Assembly: GCA_963575745.1 (NCBI GenBank)
Contig: CAUYUJ010018311.1
Coordinates: forward strand, 135,001-189,055
Source of the DNA: Prorocentrum cordatum
Lineage: Eukaryota > Sar > Dinophyceae > Prorocentrales > Prorocentraceae
Reading direction: 5' to 3'
Length of the DNA: 54,055 bases
The notes under the pieces were generated by a model. It had not been told where the DNA came from, searched no databases, and saw nothing but the letters and a program-made list of their open reading frames with translations. Made by a program: the position numbers and the translations under genes. The first letter of the stretch is position 1. Each line of letters starts with the position of its first letter. Below are positions 31,951 to 42,290 of this stretch, piece by piece.

Positions 31951-32520
31951 AAACGCAAGACGTATCAACGATATTGCAATACACCCTCCCTCCAAATTCC
32001 TTCTTTGCCGGTCCCCGAATAACCTGATTTTCATTGTGGGTAGTGGCCAATTAGAAGACAACCGTCTGAAAACTCTCAGTCGTGCCAGAATGCATTTCTG
32101 GGACTTCAGCGTCGCGGAACAACGTGACTGTTGCGCCCTGGCAAACCGAAGCCCTGCCAGAACGTAGTTCATGCATCCTCAACACTGCGACGCGTGTTAG
32201 GTCCTGACAGCCCCAGATCGCGCCAGAACGCCATTCCTGGGATTTCGACCATACGAATCCTTGAAGAAGCTGCACACGTTCGAGACGAATGTGCGCGGCG
32301 CCACAGCGAGAGCTGCATTTGGAAAGGAACAGCCCTCCATCCTTGAAGCTGTTGCAAACTTTTGCAACGATTGTGCGCGGCGCCAAGACGAGAATCACAC
32401 TGCGAAAAGGAGCCGCCCTCCATCCTTGAAGCTGTTGCATGTTTAGACGAATGCGCGCAGCGCTGAGGCGAGAGCAACATTTTGAAAACAACCCGCTTGC
32501 AAATTGCAAGCACCAGGATC
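31945..32520 (-). mobile_element. Composite ~740-bp repeat element, copy 3 (minus strand)
   Basis: In reverse orientation the order is as in copies 1 and 2: TGTGATCCTG (about 32514), ~82-bp units with GGATGGAGGGC and GCGCCGCGCAC cores (32260-32480), diverged ~58-bp units (TCCCAGGAATGGC, 32080-32250), and a 3' module (31945-32000, GGAGGGAGGGTGTATTGCAA to GCGTTTACACT). It then enters a TCC tract (GGA on +). The 5' module is shortened. Confidence 0.65.
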
Positions 32521-32583
32521 ACAACTTACTTGCGAGGAGCGGTGGGCTGGAGGTGCGACGAAGAGTTACTTGTAAGGGAAACG

Positions 32584-32630
32584 GATGGAGAAGGAGGAGG
32601 AGGAGGAGGAGGAGGAAGGGGATGGGGGAG
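32584..32630. repeat. GGA microsatellite
   Basis: Short GGA run. A TCC run follows at 32745-32820, so the two are complementary over about 240 bp. Confidence 0.9.
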
Positions 32631-32744
32631 GAGGAGTGGGGAGCTGGCGTTTATTCTCATTTGCAGGAAGAAAAGGGGGGAAGGAGATGAGAGGCTCCCG
32701 CTCGTCCTTTTGCTCCACATGTTGCTCCTCCTGCTCATGCTGTT

Positions 32745-32820
32745 GCTCCTCCTCCTCCTCCTCCTCCTCCTCCTCCTCCTCCTCATCCGCCTCCTCCTCC
32801 TCCTCATCGCATCGCTCCTC
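32745..32820. repeat. TCC microsatellite
   Basis: Near-perfect TCC units, later imperfect. Confidence 0.9.
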
Positions 32821-33399
32821 GTCAATGTCTATCTGCATGTGCTCTGCGGGTGCGAGGCGCGTGAATCCTGCGAGTCCGTAGATTTGAAGCTCCAGGGGCC
32901 CGTGGACTCTGAGGAGGGGGGCTGATGGATCCTGCGAGACCGAGAATCCGGGATTCTGAGGATGTGGTTCGGATGTTGCTAGAAGTGCTTGGCCCAAGGT
33001 GCCCCCAGGATTGCCAAGGAGGCCCCCACGGCCTCCAGAGCACCCCTCACGAGGCCCAGAGGGCCCCAGGGGCTACATCATTGAGCGAGCAGCGGGGGGC
33101 AACCTGGGCCAGGGGCACCTTTAGCAACCCCTGGGTGGTGGTGGACGGATTGCGAGAGTCCGCGGATTCGAAGATCACTACGGTTTCATTCGGCGCTTAT
33201 TCCAGTACTGACTGGGCGCCCCCCTCCCCCGCCGCCGCCATTTTGAACTGATTTTGGCCGGCGAGCCCGCCGCAATTTTGCTGTCGCCTAGTTGCGGTTG
33301 CGGTTGCGCCCGCGGGCGGGTTGAAATGTGTCGGTTGGTTGGGAATTGATAAGTATTGTCATTCCGCGTCACGCGGCACGCCCTGTGCAATAGAAGTGC

Positions 33400-33842
33400 A
33401 AATCTGTCTTTGGAGAGCCACGTTTCACGGCGTGCTCTTCAAGGTGATTCAACAAGTTCTCTTGTGAGGGGATCATAAGATTTGCATTCTCGCTTGATGC
33501 GGACAGATCTTAATGTTTTTGTTGTTTTGCCGTTCCATCCGTTCTTTTCCGAAATGTATTGCGTGTTCATTTTATCATTACGATTATTGGAGCTCCGCGT
33601 TTGTTGTTATATTCGTTGTAGTTTTACCCAATTGGTTGCGAAATGCAGCCCGCCAGAATACTTCCAAAGTGGTTACAAGACGATACGCCGCCAACTTTTT
33701 ACGGGGCGTTCCAACTGATGTGTATTCGTTGTTTGCCTCGCCGCCGTTTTATTCGATATGTCAGTTACTGTTTCAGGTTGTTGTTCTCCGCTGCCCACTT
33801 ATTTTCTGATATAGAGTATGTTTTAATGCTTCCGGTGTGATA
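33400..33842. other. A/T-rich island
   Basis: About 440 bp rich in T and A (for example TTTATCATTACGATTATTGG) within otherwise GC-rich DNA. No gene, RNA or organelle sequence is recognised. Confidence 0.45.
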
Positions 33843-35635
33843 TTCGAAGCTCAGGGGTCCGTGGCGCTGGGGTAGGCGGCGGGCGACACCCTCTGAGATG
33901 TCAGCCCCAGCGTTCTCAGGGTTTCCGCAGTCGGCCATGTGTGGGCAATGGAACTTGCTGGGTACCAGTTGGTATCTGTAGCGCGTCAACACCGTGGTAG
34001 GGCACATCACGAGGCTGCCGTGGATCATGCACTGGTGGAGAGGACGCGGCGGCAAGATGTAGAAGACGAGCAGGGGGATGTTGTGGATATGCAGGCGGTG
34101 CTGCGGGCGGCAATCCTCTCCCCCTTCGGCCAGTGCACCCCGCGCACACCTTCCACGCCTCGCAAGGATACCCTCAGGAGTGCTGGAGAAGTGTCGGTCT
34201 TGCTAGTGGTTGGCGCATGGTGAAATAACAGTGCCCGAGGCATTGCAACGATTCGCTGGCCTCACACACTGCTGGCACTGCGCCTGCATGATTCCTACCA
34301 CGGGCCCCATCCACCAGACCCTGGCTCTTCTTCCTCTGCCTCCTCCTCCTTCTCCGCCCTCCTGCAAACAGGGAGACAGGGTTCGCTTTCTTTTCTTCCC
34401 CCGTCCTTTGCGTCGTTTTGTCCCTCTGCCCTTCCACCAAAGGGCAAGTGCGGGCTGCGGTCCACGCAAGCATCGAAAGAAGCGGAGGCACGAGGCGGGG
34501 AATGGGTTGGATATCAGCTGACCTGGTTCACCCGCATGGGCGCAACGATAATCATGGCTTCGCGCTTTGCGGTCTTGCCCGGAGAGTGCCCTTTCTCCGG
34601 GGGGGCGGCGCGAGGACGCCAAGATAACCGTGCGGCGCGAGGTGGGAAGCCAGGCGGCCTCGGCTGCAGCGCGGGCCGCGCCACCAGTCAGATGCCGCCC
34701 TCCCAGAAGGGCACCCCGGATATCGCCTTACAGTGGAGGCCCATGCCAAGAAACACCATGCTTGCCTCCAGGGTGTCCTGGGTTTCTTGAGTTCAGATGG
34801 TTCTGCCATGGAGAGCGTGACGTGCCCATACCAAAAATCAACGGGCGTCCTGGGGTCTCAGGGTTGGGTTTCTTGTGGAACTGTTGAGGGGCAAAATTAA
34901 GCATCACCTCCCCCTCCCCCCGCAATTCAAATGCGCATAGCTGGCCCGACATTCAAGCGCGGGAGATCCGACCCCAACATTGCATTCGGGGGGAGGGGGG
35001 ACGAGTTCTGCACACCATACGTTACGCGCGAGTGTTGCTTAATTGTTTCCGACGCCTGAAGGTTTCTTGTGCGTTGGCCTCCACTGCAGCTCCTGGATCC
35101 GAGGGCACCTCGGTGCGTCCGTGGTGCCTCGGAGGCGGGAGGCGCGCGCCCCCAGCCGTCCTCTCCTGGCCCGTCTCGCGCCAGGGCAGGCCCTGCGCTG
35201 GCAATCGGGAGTCTTCGTGGGTCTGCGCGTCTCCTCTCCCCAGAGGTCCAACGCATTGAGCAAAAATCAAAACGAAGGGATTTCGCAGTTTTCAGCCTCT
35301 AGGGGCCCTCGCCGGGCCCAGGGACAGTCAAACAACGATTCAGGATGAAAAATCCGTCCTGGGGAATCGATCGAGACATCCAGGGACCCCGCATTGAAAA
35401 AATCACGACATCGGATCTCTGGGTATATCTCTCTCTCTCTCTCTCGAGCCGTCGGCGTCCTCGGCGGTGTCCGGTGGCGTTGCGCAGGTTCGCCGGAACA
35501 GGGCGCGTGGCCATCGAGCAGCAGCAGAGCAAAGTGCAGGGGGGACCACAAGACGTGTGCCGAGCTTCTCGTCTCCAACGGCTGTTTCGGATGCAACTCC
35601 TGGGAGGTCAAATTCTGATTTTGCCCTGGTCCGAA
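33843..35635. other. Gene-free stretch
   Basis: No supported gene. Several 70-110-codon frames overlap on both strands without motifs. A CT run at 35426-35444 is the only simple repeat. Confidence 0.4.
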
Positions 35636-35637
35636 AT

Positions 35638-35702
35638 CCAGCTTAATCCGGCTTAATTATGTTTAATCCGGCTCAATCCCGCTTAATCCAGCTCAATCGG
35701 CG
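35638..35702. repeat. Short AATCCGGCTT-type tandem repeat
   Basis: About five units of GCTTAATCC/GCTCAATCC with a spacing of about 11-12 bp. Confidence 0.75.
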
Positions 35703-35942
35703 GCCTTATCTGGCGAAGAGCCCCCCAGTGGGGTTTAATTCTTCTTGATCCCGACGATGATAACCTCCCGATAGTTGCCTCCTGAGGTTGTTCCCCATCG
35801 CTGTCCGTTCCAGCGCCCGCAGGCCTCCTCCAGCGGCGAGCGCACGGCGAATCGCTCGGGTTTCGTCACGGAGAGCGGCTCGAGCTTGCAAGGCCGCAGC
35901 GGGGAACACGAGGGTTAGAGGTGCGAAGGAGAATGACGGTGA

Positions 35943-36055
35943 GAAGGAGGAGGAGGAGGAGGAGGAGGAAGAAGATGAGGAGGAGGAGGAGGAGGAGGAA
36001 GAGGAGAAGGATAATGCCTGTGAGGAGGAGGAGGAGGAAGAGGAGGAGGAGCAGT
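35943..36055. repeat. GGA-type microsatellite
   Basis: GGA/GAA tract of about 110 bp with one interruption. Confidence 0.9.
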
Positions 36056-36264
36056 AGGGAGGAGTTCAGGCTGGAGTGTGACGCGCGCAAACGTGTCAGT
36101 CATTCGCCCTAAGTGCCCAGAAGACCACTCGCCTGGAAGGGTCGCTGGAGGTGGCAAGGTCCGCGCAGGAGAGGCGCTTGTTATACGCTCCTTTCCGAGG
36201 GCCATACGCTGCCACATTCCTTACGTCTTCGGGAGGTACTGCCAGACGTGCAAGGGTCGCATTT

Positions 36265-36965
36265 TTGGTAGGTGGATCTCTCGAGCTCTCCGCCGCACCT
36301 GGCGGTGCGCGTTGCGAGCAGGAACGCAGCAGAACCACTATCCTGCGCCCTTTCCTGTGCCAGGCGTGCAAGTGTCGCCGCTTTCCTGCGCCCTTTCGCG
36401 GTCCGCGCGGAGTGGTGACACACGCGCAGGCTCCGAGGAGGCATCGCCTCTCACGGGCGCGCCAGGCGCGCAGTTGTCGCCGCTCTCCTGCGCCCCCGGG
36501 GGGCCTCGCAGAATATATGAGGACACACGCAGACCCGAACTTGACCTCGCCCCCCTCCAGGGTGCCGCCAGGCGTAATTACAACCCTGAGGCGTACAACC
36601 CTGAGGTCATGGTGATGTTCTTGTTACAAGATCATGAGTTCTTAGATACGTAGTGCATTGCGATCTTTACACAAGAACTATATGACCTCAGGGAAGTGTC
36701 GCCGCTCTCCTGCGCACTTCTGGGGTCCAGCAGATTTGTGACACGCGCGGGCCCCAATCTGAACTGCGCCTCTCCTGGGTACCGCCAGGCATGCAGCTGT
36801 CGCCGCTCTCCTGCACCCCAGGGGGGTCGAGTGGAGTGGTGACACACTCGGGCCCTGACTGGACCTCGCCCTTGCAAGGTGTTGCCAGACTGCGCATGTC
36901 ACCGCGTGCCCGCGCCCTTTCGGGGGTCCAGCAGAGTATGGACACGAGTAAGCAGTTTTTCTGAT
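36265..36965. repeat. ~101-bp tandem array interrupted by an inverted-repeat insert
   Basis: GTCGCCGCTCTCCTGCGCCC cores start at 36374, 36476, 36698, 36799 and 36898, a spacing of 99-102 bp, with a diverged unit before 36374. The 222-bp gap between 36476 and 36698 is explained by about 120 bp of inserted DNA. Short frames across it have no motif. Confidence 0.8.
36599..36693. mobile_element. Small inverted-repeat insert (95 bp)
   Basis: Left arm CCCTGAGGTCATGGTGATGT with TCTTGT (36599-36624) faces ACAAGAACTATATGACCTCA with GGG (36671-36693). It interrupts the ~101-bp array. ACAACCCTGAGG is doubled at its left edge. Non-coding. Confidence 0.6.
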
Positions 36966-37309
36966 TAGAGAAGAGACGCTTCCAGACTGGATGAACGCCA
37001 ACCTTCATGTAGGAGGTTTGGGAGCACCTGGTATCGCCATATATCGCCCTAAATGCCTTCCTGCATATTGCTAGTTTGTCCTTGCAAGGTGAAGTGCTGC
37101 CAGGTCCACGCCCAGGCGCCTGAACATGTCTAGAACGCGACACACGTAGTCCAACGCCTGCGCCAGTCCAGCCGTGTCTTTGCTTCTGCATTGGGTTGGT
37201 TTCTGTGTAAGCTCTGCCCAGCCCGTCGGCCGAAGCGTTGCGCACCGCTCTGGCCACAATGGTGCAGGCTCGCCGCTTCCCCTGACCCCATCGGAGAGCC
37301 GCGGGGCCG

Positions 37310-37435
37310 CATCCCCCTCCCCCCTCCTCCCCCCTCCTCCCGTCCTCTCCCCCGTCCATTCCCGTCCTCCCCCTCCCGCTTCCTCCCCCCCTTCCCCCGT
37401 CCTCTCCGCCTCCCTCTCTCTTCCTCCCCCTTCGC
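37310..37435. repeat. CT-rich CCCCCTCCTCC tract
   Basis: Pyrimidine-only imperfect repeat. Confidence 0.8.
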
Positions 37436-37809
37436 GCTGCCGCCCCTCGGAGGGCCGCGGGCCACTCCTGGCCTCTCGGTGCACGCCGGTCGTTGAAAGT
37501 AGATGTTGTTGCACTCCCAGGTCCCAATCTACTGCAAGCGCCCCGCTACTTCAAGAGCCGATGCGCTTTTGCTGAGCCTTTTTATTCTCTGGGGGGGGCC
37601 TCAGCCCAATCTACTTGATCCGTCTTCCTGCTTCATGTTTTGTGTAGCTACTTCTTCCGACCCGCGTGTAATCTCTCTCTCTCTCTCTCTTTGCCCTCTT
37701 CCCGCTTTTGCACGCTGGCCACTTCGCTTCTCGGTGCCCCCGTCTAGCTGTCTAGCTCTATCGCTGCAGCAGCCAACTCCACCTCGCCGCCGACGAAAAA
37801 AGTAGTGTG

Positions 37810-37812
37810 TAT

Positions 37813-37854
<42 letters not shown>

Positions 37855-37890
37855 GTATACAGATCGTTCTCTCTCTCTCTCTGTCTCTCT
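37810..37890. repeat. (TA)n and CT microsatellites
   Basis: TATA run 37814-37848, then a CT run at about 37868-37890. Confidence 0.95.
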
Positions 37891-37959
37891 TTCGTGAGGT
37901 GGCGGCGGCGGGTCCACGGGCGGCTCCTGGCCTGGAGTGATGACGTGGGGCCGAGGTTC

Positions 37960-38155
37960 GGCGGCGAGCCCAGGGGGGAAGTGAGATGGGGGCGGGCCTT
38001 CTCAGAAGGCTCGGAAGGCCTCGGGCCTTCCGAGAAGTTTTCCGGGCCTTACCCGAGGGCGCAGAGAGTGTCTCGGAAAGCGCGAGGGCTCTGAGAAGCC
38101 CCGCCGCCTTGTGTGAAGGCCGGCCCCCTCTCGCTTCCCCCCCGGCCTCGCCGCC
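37960..38155. mobile_element. Foldback/MITE-like element, copy II
   Basis: GGCGGCGAGCCCAGGGGGGA at the left end faces TCCCCCCCGGCCTCGCCGCC (approx.) at the right. Pairing continues through GAAGTGAGA, GGGGGC and GGCCTTCTCAGAAGG. About 196 bp, non-coding, same ends as copy I at 3692-3906. No clear target duplication is visible here. Confidence 0.7.
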
Positions 38156-38181
38156 GCAAAGTACGGACCCGCGCCATCGGG

Positions 38182-38236
38182 CTGCTGCATGTCCGCGGAC
38201 ATGCAGCAGTCGCGGACGTCCGCGCTCGGACGTCCG
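38182..38236. repeat. Perfect 28-bp palindrome plus smaller palindromes
   Basis: 38182-38209 is its own reverse complement (CTGCTGCATGTCC followed by its mirror). It is followed by CGCGGACGTCCGCG (38211-38224) and CGGACGTCCG (38227-38236), both also palindromic. Confidence 0.9.
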
Positions 38237-38741
38237 CGCTCCAGGGCGCTCTGCGCGGGAGCTCGCTCGGCGGCGCGCGCGGTCCGTGGGGCCCGCGGCC
38301 GACTCTACGCCGGGAGCATCAGAAATGAACCCCGGCGCGGCCCCAATTAGGGCGAAGTGCCCTGTTGCACGGGCGCGTTGCTCTGGCACTGCTTGGCATT
38401 GTGCCGAGGAGCCCGAGGAGCCTGAGGCACTCGAGGAACTTCTGGGGAGCGGGCGACGTGCCCCCCCCCCCGAGGCACCCTGCTGCTTAACCAAGTGAGA
38501 GCCCCTTGGGCAACTCGGCAACTTGAGGGTCACTCAGCTCAGTCGCCATTTGGCTTCCTGCTTGTCTCACTCGGGATGGAAGGGCGATGGCGGTCCTGCG
38601 TCAGGGTTGCCTGCCGGATGTCTGGCACGAGTTGGACAATGGTCAGGCGTGGGCGATGTCTCCTCCCCTCCCCCCCAAAAGAGAGCCCCTTCGGCAAGCC
38701 TCCTTGGGGAAGCAGGGGTTGGCTCCTGCCTGACGTCTGCG

Positions 38742-38890
38742 GCAGGCTCGCGTCGTGCCGACCAGCGGCGGCCCCGCCGCCGGCACTCCACAGGGAGCGC
38801 CGTCGGCGGCCCCCAGACTCGGTCGATGTGGAACGATGTGACCTTTCGGAAGCGGCCGATCGTTCAAGGTTGAGCGACCCCCGCGGTGTC
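38742..38890 (+). repeat. ~150-bp dispersed repeat, copy 1
   Basis: GGCAGGCTCGCGTCGTGCCG, GCGGCGGCCCCGCCGCCGGC and GATCGTTCAAGGTTGA(G)CGA, ending GGTGTCAGG, match 45586-45738 in the same order. Copy 1 runs straight into a GGA tract and copy 2 into a GCATCG-type repeat, so the family ends in simple sequence. Confidence 0.7.
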
Positions 38891-39083
38891 AGGAGGAGGA
38901 GGTGGAGGGAGGAGGAGGAGGAGGAGGAGGAGGAGGAGGAGGAGGAGGAGGAGGANNNNNNNNNNNNNNNNNNNNNNNNNNNNNNNNNNNNNNNNNNNNN
39001 NNNNNNNNNNNNNNNNNNNNNNNNNNNNNNNNNNNNNNNNNNNNNNNNNNNNNNNCCTCCTCCTCCTCCTCCTCCTCCTCCTC
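38890..39083. other. GGA tract, 100-N assembly gap, TCC tract
   Basis: GGA units (38890-38955), exactly 100 N (38956-39055), then TCC units (39056-39083). The gap size is a placeholder. Any frame read across it is not real. Confidence 0.95.
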
Positions 39084-39279
39084 CCACATCACTGTCGTGC
39101 TCTCTCTATTCCCCGCCCCGTCCTTCTCTTTCTCCCCCCCTCCTTGTCTCTCCTTCACTCCTCCCTCCCCCGCCCCGCCTCCCGGCCTCGGCAGCACGAG
39201 GGCGGCTCCAAGACGGGCCCCGGGAGGTCCATGTCGTCCACTTCCGTGGGAACGCCGACACTCGCTTCTTGGATCTGGG

Positions 39280-39480
39280 CAGCGCCCACGACGGCCCAGG
39301 AGGTCCCCGAGGGGGCCCCGAGGCGGCTCCTGGGGGCCCCAAGCCGGCCCAGAGGGCCCCACAGCGGCCCCAGAGAGCTTCAAGACGGCCCGCCCCGAGA
39401 GGCCTCCGAGCCAGTCCCCAGCGAGCCCTGGGAGAGTCCCCAGCGGGCGCCAAGAGAGGAGTCCCTCGGAGCCCTCGTTT
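39280..39480. repeat. Degenerate GGCCC-AAGAGG repeat block
   Basis: Words such as GGGGGCCCCGAGGCGGCTCC and CCCAGAGAGCTTCAAGACGG resemble the blocks at 18136-18390 and 18955-19470. Confidence 0.5.
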
Positions 39481-39669
39481 TTGGAGCCTCCTCGGAGCGC
39501 TCCCCTGGGGTCTCTCTTGGCACCCCCTCCTCCCTCCTCCCTCCTCCCTCCTCCCTCCCCCCCTTCAAGCCTCCGATGCGGAGCTCTCTTGGGGATCTCC
39601 TCGGATGGGTGTTGGCCTTCGGGCCCGTGCTTTTCCCCCCCTTGGAGCGCTGTCCTGGGGCTCCTCTTT

Positions 39670-39975
39670 GAACGCCTCGTCCCCTGGGGTATCGGGTCCC
39701 TCGGGTTTTCTCGGTCAGTTGCTCGGTATCGCCTATCCGATCCCGTCCCCATCTCCATCCCCTTCGAGACCCCCACCAAATTACCCCCCCCAGTTGGGGA
39801 TAGCCCCCTCGAAACCAGAAGGGAACGGCCTATATCCCCATCCAGGGGGGTAAACCGGCCAGTGGGGCCCAGGCCACGCCGCTGGGGATGGGGATCGGTC
39901 AAACGATACTCATAGACTCATAGAACGCCTCGTCCCCTGGGGTATCAGGTCCCTCGGGCTGTCTCGGTCAGTTGC
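39670..39975. repeat. 53-bp direct repeats flanking an inverted-repeat element
   Basis: GAACGCCTCGTCCCCTGGGG through CGGTCAGTTGC occurs at 39670-39722 and 39923-39975, both exactly 53 bp with few differences. They bracket the 184-bp element at 39726-39909. Confidence 0.85.
39726..39909 (+). mobile_element. 184-bp inverted-repeat element, copy 1
   Basis: The outer ends are GTATCG, then CCGATCCC, facing GATCGGTCAAACGATAC. The body (ATCCCCTTCGAGACCCCCAC, CCAGTTGGGGATA, GGGCCCAGGCCACGCCGCT) matches 46370-46553 at most positions and has exactly the same length. Non-coding and MITE-like. Confidence 0.7.
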
Positions 39976-40440
39976 AGCATCATGATCTTTACTTCTCTGA
40001 GCTGTTTGCGTTGCGCGTGCACTTGCTGTGCTCTGTAGTGCACGTTGCGCTGGTGAACATAGAAGCTCTCCTTTGCCCTGCCTCTGCTCGGCCCACTTCT
40101 GCCCGAAGTGCTCTGTGTTGCCTGTCCTCGCATCTGATTTCCAGGGCATTGCTTTGCATTGCGCTTCCCTCGCGTTCAATGCATTCCTTTCACTGCTTTA
40201 CATTTCTTCGCACTCCATTGTATGTACGTGTCCTTGTCGGTACTTCTTGTCTGACCGATCCACATTTGTTGTTACCTCTTCACCTCATGCTGGAACCACT
40301 TCTGAGGAACTACTTCGGCGAAGCTTCGAATTTATCAATCGCTGGGTATGGCTAGTCAGAACCTTGGCGCGTGATGCGCGCGTGGTTCCAATGTGCTCGT
40401 GAATATATGATTCGTCTGTCATCTATGTGTACTCTGAGCG
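39976..40440. other. Gene-free stretch
   Basis: Mixed-composition DNA with short frames. No gene recognised. Confidence 0.4.
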
Positions 40441-40497
40441 CCTCAATAGTTTTGGGGTGACCACTAGTCCGGGGGCGGGGGCCCGGTGTGGTCTGGG

Positions 40498-41105
40498 GGG
40501 GCCCTGTAGTCCAGGGGGGGGATACCCGGGGGCCCTTGTAGTCCGGGGGGGGAGGGGCCCTTGTAGTCCGGGCGGGGCCCTTGATGTCCGGGGCGACGTT
40601 CCTGTAGTCTGGGGGACGTTCTTGTGGTTTGGGGGACGTTCTTGTAGTCTGGGGGACGTTCTTGTAGTCTTGGGGACGTTCTTGCAGTCTGGGACGTTCT
40701 TGTAGTCTGCGGGACGTTCCTGTAGTCTGGGGGGGTGCGCTGTGCTCTTCGCGGGGCGACGTCCCGCTCGAGCACGGGGGGCGAGCGCGCGCGCAGTCCC
40801 GGCGGCAAGCGCGGCGATTCCGCTAGCAGCGCGCGCGTGCGCGCGCATGCGAGGGGCCCTTCTCCGAGTCAGAGGCCACCACATCCGCCGCTGGCAACCC
40901 GCAGCACCTGCCGTGCTGGGCGGGGGCGACTGTAGTCCAGGGGGGGTCCTTCTAGTCAGGGGATGGGTTCCTGTACATCGTCTGGAGGGGGGCCCTTGTG
41001 GTCCTGGCGGGGTCCTTGCAGTCCTGTAGGTCCCTGTGGTTCGGGAGGAGGGTCCTTGTAGTTTGGGGGAGCGGCCCTTGTACTCCGGGAAGACTTGTAG
41101 TCTGG
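40498..41105. repeat. Minisatellite around GGGGGACGTTCTTGTAGTCT
   Basis: A ~21-bp unit repeats regularly at 40598-40735. Looser variants (TGTAGTCCGGGGGG) extend from 40498 and resume at 40920-41105. Between them lies a GC-rich unique patch with CGCGCGTGCGCGCGCATGCG. Confidence 0.8.
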
Positions 41106-41134
41106 GGGCCCGAAATTATTGAGGTACTCAGAGT

Positions 41135-41208
41135 ACATCTCTCTCTCTCTCTTTCTCTCTGTCTTTCTCTCTCTGTCCTTCTCTTTGTTTGTTCTCTCTT
41201 TCTCTCTC

Positions 41209-41243
<35 letters not shown>

Positions 41244-41290
41244 TTTGTTTTCTGTTTTTTTGTCTCTCTCTCTCTCTATATATATATATT
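41135..41290. repeat. CT and TA microsatellites
   Basis: CTCTCT runs with TTTGTTTG interruptions, ending in TATATA. Confidence 0.9.
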
Positions 41291-41859
41291 TATTCCAACT
41301 TCTGTACAACTATAGGGCTGTACATATGTATATATCGATATACACGTACATACCGACGTACAGATGTTAGCCAGCGTGGGTTTCAAGCAACGATCTCTTG
41401 CAATATATGCGGTGCACTCTAAGTGGTGCAACCAATGTAGTGCTGTGCGTGGTGATACTCATTCTCGCCAACTCATGCGTTGTCAACTCCACTACCCGCG
41501 CGATCATCCCGTCCTCCTACTGGCAATTTGGCTTACAAAGTCCATGCGGCTGCGATTGCGATCACTGCTTGGCCACGGCTTGCGCATCTCGGCGGCCGCG
41601 CTGACGCGCGCAAGCGCGCTCGCGCAAGGGGCGAGTTGGTCTGGCACAGCCGATGCGGCTGCGATGACGCTTGCTGATGGCAGCGTCCCAGCGGGTGTCA
41701 AAGGCCGCGCTTGTGCACGGGCACTTCACTGCGTATCGGCGGCGCGCGCGGGCGCGTTGATTATCACGATGACGTCGACCGACAGCAGCTGCAACGATGA
41801 TAATGGTAACGTGGCTGGTGGCGACCAGTGCAGAATTTTGCCAAGCAGTGCCAATCATG

Positions 41860-42290
41860 GCGACGTAATGCAAAGCAATGTAACTCGATGGGAGGCAACT
41901 CCAAGCAGCACAACGTACGACAATGCGAACGAATGCGACGCAATGCAATCCAGTGCAAGTAAACGCGATGCAGAGCAATTCAACGCGATGTAAAGCAACG
42001 TAAACAATACAGCACGATACAACACAATGCATGCCACTTCAAATCAGTGCAACTCAATGCGAAACAAGGCAGCATCATGCGAAGCAACGCGAAGCAATGC
42101 AACGCAACGCAACATGATGCAAATTCGTGCAACGGCGCACCACAACCACATAAAGCACTGTAATGCGATGCAGACGTAAACAACAATGTGACCCAATGCG
42201 GAACAATGTAGTTTGTATAATGTGAATCAACGCGAAGAAAGCTAACGCAATACAACGCACAGCAACGCAAGGCAAAGTACGAGCTTCGCA
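41860..42290. repeat. Degenerate CAATG pentamer field 2
   Basis: GCAATGTAAC, GCGACGCAATGCAA and similar words with 5-bp phasing, more decayed than at 15089-15560. A GCAATATATGCGGTGCACTC block (about 41400) upstream matches the block preceding field 1. Confidence 0.7.

Noticed and set aside
38495-39915. Frames of 337-452 codons across the N gap
   Set aside because: They read through 100 undetermined bases and flanking simple repeats, so they have no meaning.
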